A DNA stretch of 26,371 bases. Source: Armatimonadetes bacterium UBA5352 (GTDB taxonomy: Bacteria; Armatimonadota; Zipacnadia; Zipacnadales; UBA5352). A model generated the notes under the pieces. That model did not search any database. It had not been told where the DNA came from and saw only the letters and a list, made by a program, of their open reading frames with translations. The DNA lies in assembly GCA_002411015.1 (NCBI GenBank), contig DHPY01000034.1, positions 1-26,371 of the forward strand, given 5' to 3'. The stretch's first letter is position 1. Each line of letters begins with the position of its first letter. This document shows, piece by piece, positions 23,780 to 26,371 of the stretch. The position numbers and the translations under genes are program-made.

Positions 23780-25054
23780 ATGTCTGTCAGAGTAGTCGTG
23801 GGAGCACAGTGGGGCGACGAGGGGAAGGGGAAGATCACCGATATCCTCGCCGAGGGCACAACAGCTGTAGTGCGCTATCAGGGCGGGAACAACGCCGGCC
23901 ACACCGTCGTGGTGGGCGGAGAGGAGTTCAAGCTGCACCTCATCCCGAGTGGTATCCTGCATGAAGAGACGCTTTGCGTGATGGCCGCGGGGACGATCAT
24001 CGACCCGATCTGCATGAAGGAAGAGATCGACGGCCTGCGCGAACGCGGCGTGACCTGCAACAACCTGCGAGTCTCGGTGAACGCGCACGTCATCATGCCC
24101 TACCACCGCCTGCTCGACCGGTTGCAGGAGGAGGCGCGGGGCCGCAGCAGCATCGGCACGACCCTCCGCGGGATCGGCCCGACCTACACGGACAAGACCT
24201 GCCGGATGCCGCAGAGCATCCGCATGGTTGACCTGCTCGACGACGACCGGCTGCGCGAGATGATCGCCGCCCAGCTCGAGCAGAAGAACGCGATGATCAC
24301 AGCAGTCTACGGCGGCGAGCCGCTGACCGTTGACGAGGTCTTTGAGGAGATCGCGCCGACGCTCGCGACGGTCCGGCCGCACATCGCCGATGTGCGCGGG
24401 CCGATCCGTGAGGCGATCACCGCGGGCAATGTGATCCTCGAAGGCGCCCAGGGCACATTCCTCGATCTCGACTACGGGACCTATCCCTACGTGACCTCAT
24501 CCCACCCCGTCTCCGGCGGCGCGTGCCTTGGCACCGGCGTCGGCCCGACGGAGATCGACGCCGTCATCGGTGTCGTGAAGGCCTACACGACGCGGGTGGG
24601 TGCGGGCGCATTCCCGACGGAGCTCTTCGATCAGACCGGCGATCGGCTCCGCACGCGCGGGGCCGAGTTCGGCACCACTACCGGCCGACCTCGCCGCTGC
24701 GGCTGGCTCGATGGAGTCGCGCTGCGGACCGCCTCCGAGCTCAACAGCATGACGCACATGGCGGTCACGAAGCTCGACGTGCTCGACGAGGAGGAGACGA
24801 TCCGCATCGCGGTCGCCTACGAGATCGATGGCCGCCGCCATGAGCGGATGCCAGAGAACCTCGACCGCCTCGGTGAGGCCACTGCGATCTACGAGGAGCT
24901 GCCCGGCTGGCGGAAGTCGGTGGGTAGCGCGACCTCGCTTGAGGAGATGCCTGACGAGGCGCGACGGTACGTGGACCGCATGGCGGAGCTTGGTAGCTGC
25001 GATATCTGGGGCGTCTCAGTGGGCCCGGCCCGCGACCAGACTATCCTGCTCTGA
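23780..25054 (+). CDS. purA: Adenylosuccinate synthetase
   Basis: A 424-residue cytosolic enzyme of usual length that joins IMP and aspartate using GTP, the first committed step from IMP to AMP. Signature GAQWGDEGKGK (8-18) contains the P-loop with base Asp13; NNAGHTV holds catalytic His41. GTTLRGIGPTY, LEGAQGTFLDLDYGTYPYVTSS and GTTTGRPRRCGW (GTP/aspartate binding) follow, with SVGPARDQTI at the C-terminus. The ATG at 23780 gives the conserved N-terminus and has GGGGAG nine bases upstream; the frame is open back to 23654 but that part is not conserved. It is monocistronic with its own promoter and a leader hairpin. Confidence 0.98.
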   Translation: MSVRVVVGAQWGDEGKGKITDILAEGTTAVVRYQGGNNAGHTVVVGGEEFKLHLIPSGILHEETLCVMAAGTIIDPICMKEEIDGLRERGVTCNNLRVSVNAHVIMPYHRLLDRLQEEARGRSSIGTTLRGIGPTYTDKTCRMPQSIRMVDLLDDDRLREMIAAQLEQKNAMITAVYGGEPLTVDEVFEEIAPTLATVRPHIADVRGPIREAITAGNVILEGAQGTFLDLDYGTYPYVTSSHPVSGGACLGTGVGPTEIDAVIGVVKAYTTRVGAGAFPTELFDQTGDRLRTRGAEFGTTTGRPRRCGWLDGVALRTASELNSMTHMAVTKLDVLDEEETIRIAVAYEIDGRRHERMPENLDRLGEATAIYEELPGWRKSVGSATSLEEMPDEARRYVDRMAELGSCDIWGVSVGPARDQTILL

Positions 25055-25215
25055 GACGCGATTGCGCATGCCGTCCTGGGGGGACCGCCCAAGCGTCCGC
25101 TTCGCGGCGCGAGGGTGCCGCGCGCATCGCCGGTCAGCCGCAAAGCAGCCCCTCCACCGGCCAGGACCGTCCCGGTCGGAGATGCACGTACTGCCGGCCC
25201 AGGCACACGAGATGA

Positions 25216-25250
25216 CAAGCGCCGGCGCTTACCTGCAGCGCCGGCGCTTG
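25216..25250. terminator. Bidirectional hairpin between purA and the sugar transferase
   Basis: A perfect 14-bp inverted repeat (CAAGCGCCGGCGCT / AGCGCCGGCGCTTG) with a seven-base loop lies between convergent genes. Each arm itself contains the palindrome AGCGCCGGCGCT. TGATTG follows on the plus strand and TCATCTCG on the minus strand. The gap's left part (25055-25215) holds only the short repeat tail at 25142-25154. Confidence 0.7.
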
Positions 25251-25274
25251 TGATTGACCGAGATGGCCCCCGTG

Positions 25275-26144
25275 CTACTTCGCGTCGGGCTGGTCGTCGT
25301 CGGAGAGCACGCGCGGGATGGTGTTCAGGCAGATGTAGGTGTCGAGCAGCGGGCCGTGGTGCGCGATGTAGTAGAGGTCGTAGCCGGTGCTCAGCCACGA
25401 GCCGATCTCAGTGCCGACGTAGCCGTACTGGACCTGTCGCAGGCCCGTGATCCCCGGTCGCACACCGTGCCGGCGGTGGTAGCCAGGAATCGTCTTCGCA
25501 AGCTCCTCGACGATCGGCACCTGCTCCGGTCGCGGACCGATGAGGCTCATCTCCCCGATCAGCACGTTCCAGAACTGCGGCAGTTCGTCAATATGTGTCT
25601 TGCGCAGGAACTGGCCGACGGGGAAGATGCGGGCGCGCTCTCGGTCGTCGGTTGCCCACAGTGCCTGTCCATCCGGCTGCTTGTGGTGCATCGTGCGCAG
25701 CTTATGCAGTGTGTAGGTGCGTTCGTTGAGCCCCACGCGCTTCTGCGCGAAGAACAGCGGGCCGGGCGACTGGATCAGGATCAGCGGGGCGAGGATCGGG
25801 AGCAACAGCACCAGCACAGTCAGCCCGATGAGCGCAACGATGATGTCGAAGACCCGCCGCGCGACCTTATACAGACAGTGTCCGAACCCGCGCGGCTCTG
25901 TCGCCGTGTCATGGCGGAACGGACAGATGAGCTTGAGCTTTGCCGCACACAGTGCGGCGCGTTCCTCGGGACCATCACAGTCATCAATCTGCTCGCGAAG
26001 AGATGCGGAGAGCTTGAGCCGGGACCGAAGAGCCTCCCAACACGCCCTGCAGATGGCGTCCTCCCCATCGGGGAGAGACGGAGCGTCCAACTCATTCCTC
26101 CAGCCCAAAAGAACTCTCTCGCGCGGTTTTGCCGCCGTCGCCAT
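25275..26144 (-). CDS. Bacterial sugar transferase (phosphoglycosyl transferase, WcaJ/WbaP type) with Cys-rich N-terminus
   Basis: A 289-residue inner-membrane protein. Residues 98-124 form the single membrane-embedded helix of the monotopic phosphoglycosyl transferase family, preceded by YKVARRVFDI. The catalytic part has SPGPLFFAQKRVG (126-138), HKLRTM (147-152), RKTHIDELPQFWNVLIGEMS (181-200) with the catalytic Asp-Glu pair, IGPRP (202-206) and RPGITGLRQV (229-238). It moves a sugar-1-phosphate onto undecaprenyl phosphate, the first step of exopolysaccharide or O-antigen assembly. The roughly 90-residue N-terminal part is soluble and carries six Cys (32, 35, 56, 66, 74, 90), including CRAC, which is atypical. 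ATG 26144 follows GGAGGGAG by eight bases. Confidence 0.92.
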   Translation of the reverse strand: MATAAKPRERVLLGWRNELDAPSLPDGEDAICRACWEALRSRLKLSASLREQIDDCDGPEERAALCAAKLKLICPFRHDTATEPRGFGHCLYKVARRVFDIIVALIGLTVLVLLLPILAPLILIQSPGPLFFAQKRVGLNERTYTLHKLRTMHHKQPDGQALWATDDRERARIFPVGQFLRKTHIDELPQFWNVLIGEMSLIGPRPEQVPIVEELAKTIPGYHRRHGVRPGITGLRQVQYGYVGTEIGSWLSTGYDLYYIAHHGPLLDTYICLNTIPRVLSDDDQPDAK

Positions 26145-26207
26145 GAACCGAACTCCCTCCAGCCACTGGCCGTACTCCCCGCAGCGCGCACACGCGCACC
26201 GGCCACC

Positions 26208-26237
26208 ACTTTAGCACACGTCCGCCCCGGGAGGCAA
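26208..26237 (-). promoter_or_regulatory. Probable promoter of the sugar transferase gene
   Basis: On the minus strand TTGCCT (26232-26237) and TAAAGT (26208-26213) are 18 bp apart, with the start near 26201, leaving a leader of about 57 nt. The sequence from 26238 to the window end is relatively AT-rich near the edge and contains no recognised gene. Confidence 0.5.
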
Positions 26238-26371
26238 GCCAAGAGGCAGCCCATCCGTCCGGCGGAACAGCCGGGGACCAGGCTTCCGGAACATTCGACC
26301 ATCCACCGGTCGGTTTGGTATTGCATCCTGAGGCGGAATCGTGTATTGGGTTGTGTTCAGAAAGAAAGTGT

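Noticed and set aside
25216..25250. Possible CRISPR repeat pair (AGCGCCGGCGCT twice)
   Set aside because: Only two palindromic copies seven bases apart, forming a single hairpin between convergent genes.

Overview
High-GC bacterial DNA with Shine-Dalgarno-led genes. Secreted polysaccharide-active proteins, a Tat-signal aldo/keto reductase, a Gfo/Idh/MocA oxidoreductase, a cytosolic oligogalacturonate-lyase-like propeller and very large LamG proteins together suggest an environmental polysaccharide degrader, perhaps Armatimonadota or a planctomycete-like lineage. The lineage is a guess: there is no rRNA or other phylogenetic marker apart from purA.

Layout. Positions 1-5400 hold a GH-A-type glycosidase-like lipoprotein, a truncated sulfatase start, and a divergent CaCA cation antiporter whose leader carries a well-formed yybP-ykoY (Mn2+) riboswitch directly behind a sigma70-type promoter. 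After these comes about 800 bp of gene debris. Positions 5383-6815 hold a cysteine-rich tandem DUF1284-like protein overlapping a DUF202 membrane protein. Positions 6991-9282 encode a secreted heparinase II/III-like lyase. Divergent from it, a small PII-like protein overlaps a canonical CaCA antiporter (9435-10783). A PL22-like propeller (10940-12169) follows. From 19424 down to 12346 on the minus strand lie a 1351-residue secreted LamG/transglutaminase-like protein, the aldo/keto reductase, the Gfo/Idh/MocA protein and a lipoprotein MsrA. Positions 19750-23351 hold a two-gene signalling operon (receiver-GGDEF, then PAS/GAF histidine kinase). Positions 23634-25054 hold purA with its own promoter and a terminator-like hairpin in the leader. 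The window ends with a bacterial sugar transferase (25275-26144) and its promoter.

How it may fit together. The glycosidase, heparinase-like lyase, PL22-like protein, Gfo/Idh/MocA and aldo/keto reductase are consistent with uptake and breakdown of acidic, possibly sulfated, polysaccharide, and the sulfatase and carbohydrate-binding fragments suggest this part of the genome has lost such genes. Two different CaCA antiporters appear with two different control inputs: a Mn2+ riboswitch and a PII-like protein. Intergenic regions are rich in palindromes, including a dispersed repeat of about 100 bp found twice. No tRNA, rRNA, CRISPR array, transposase or integrase was seen.
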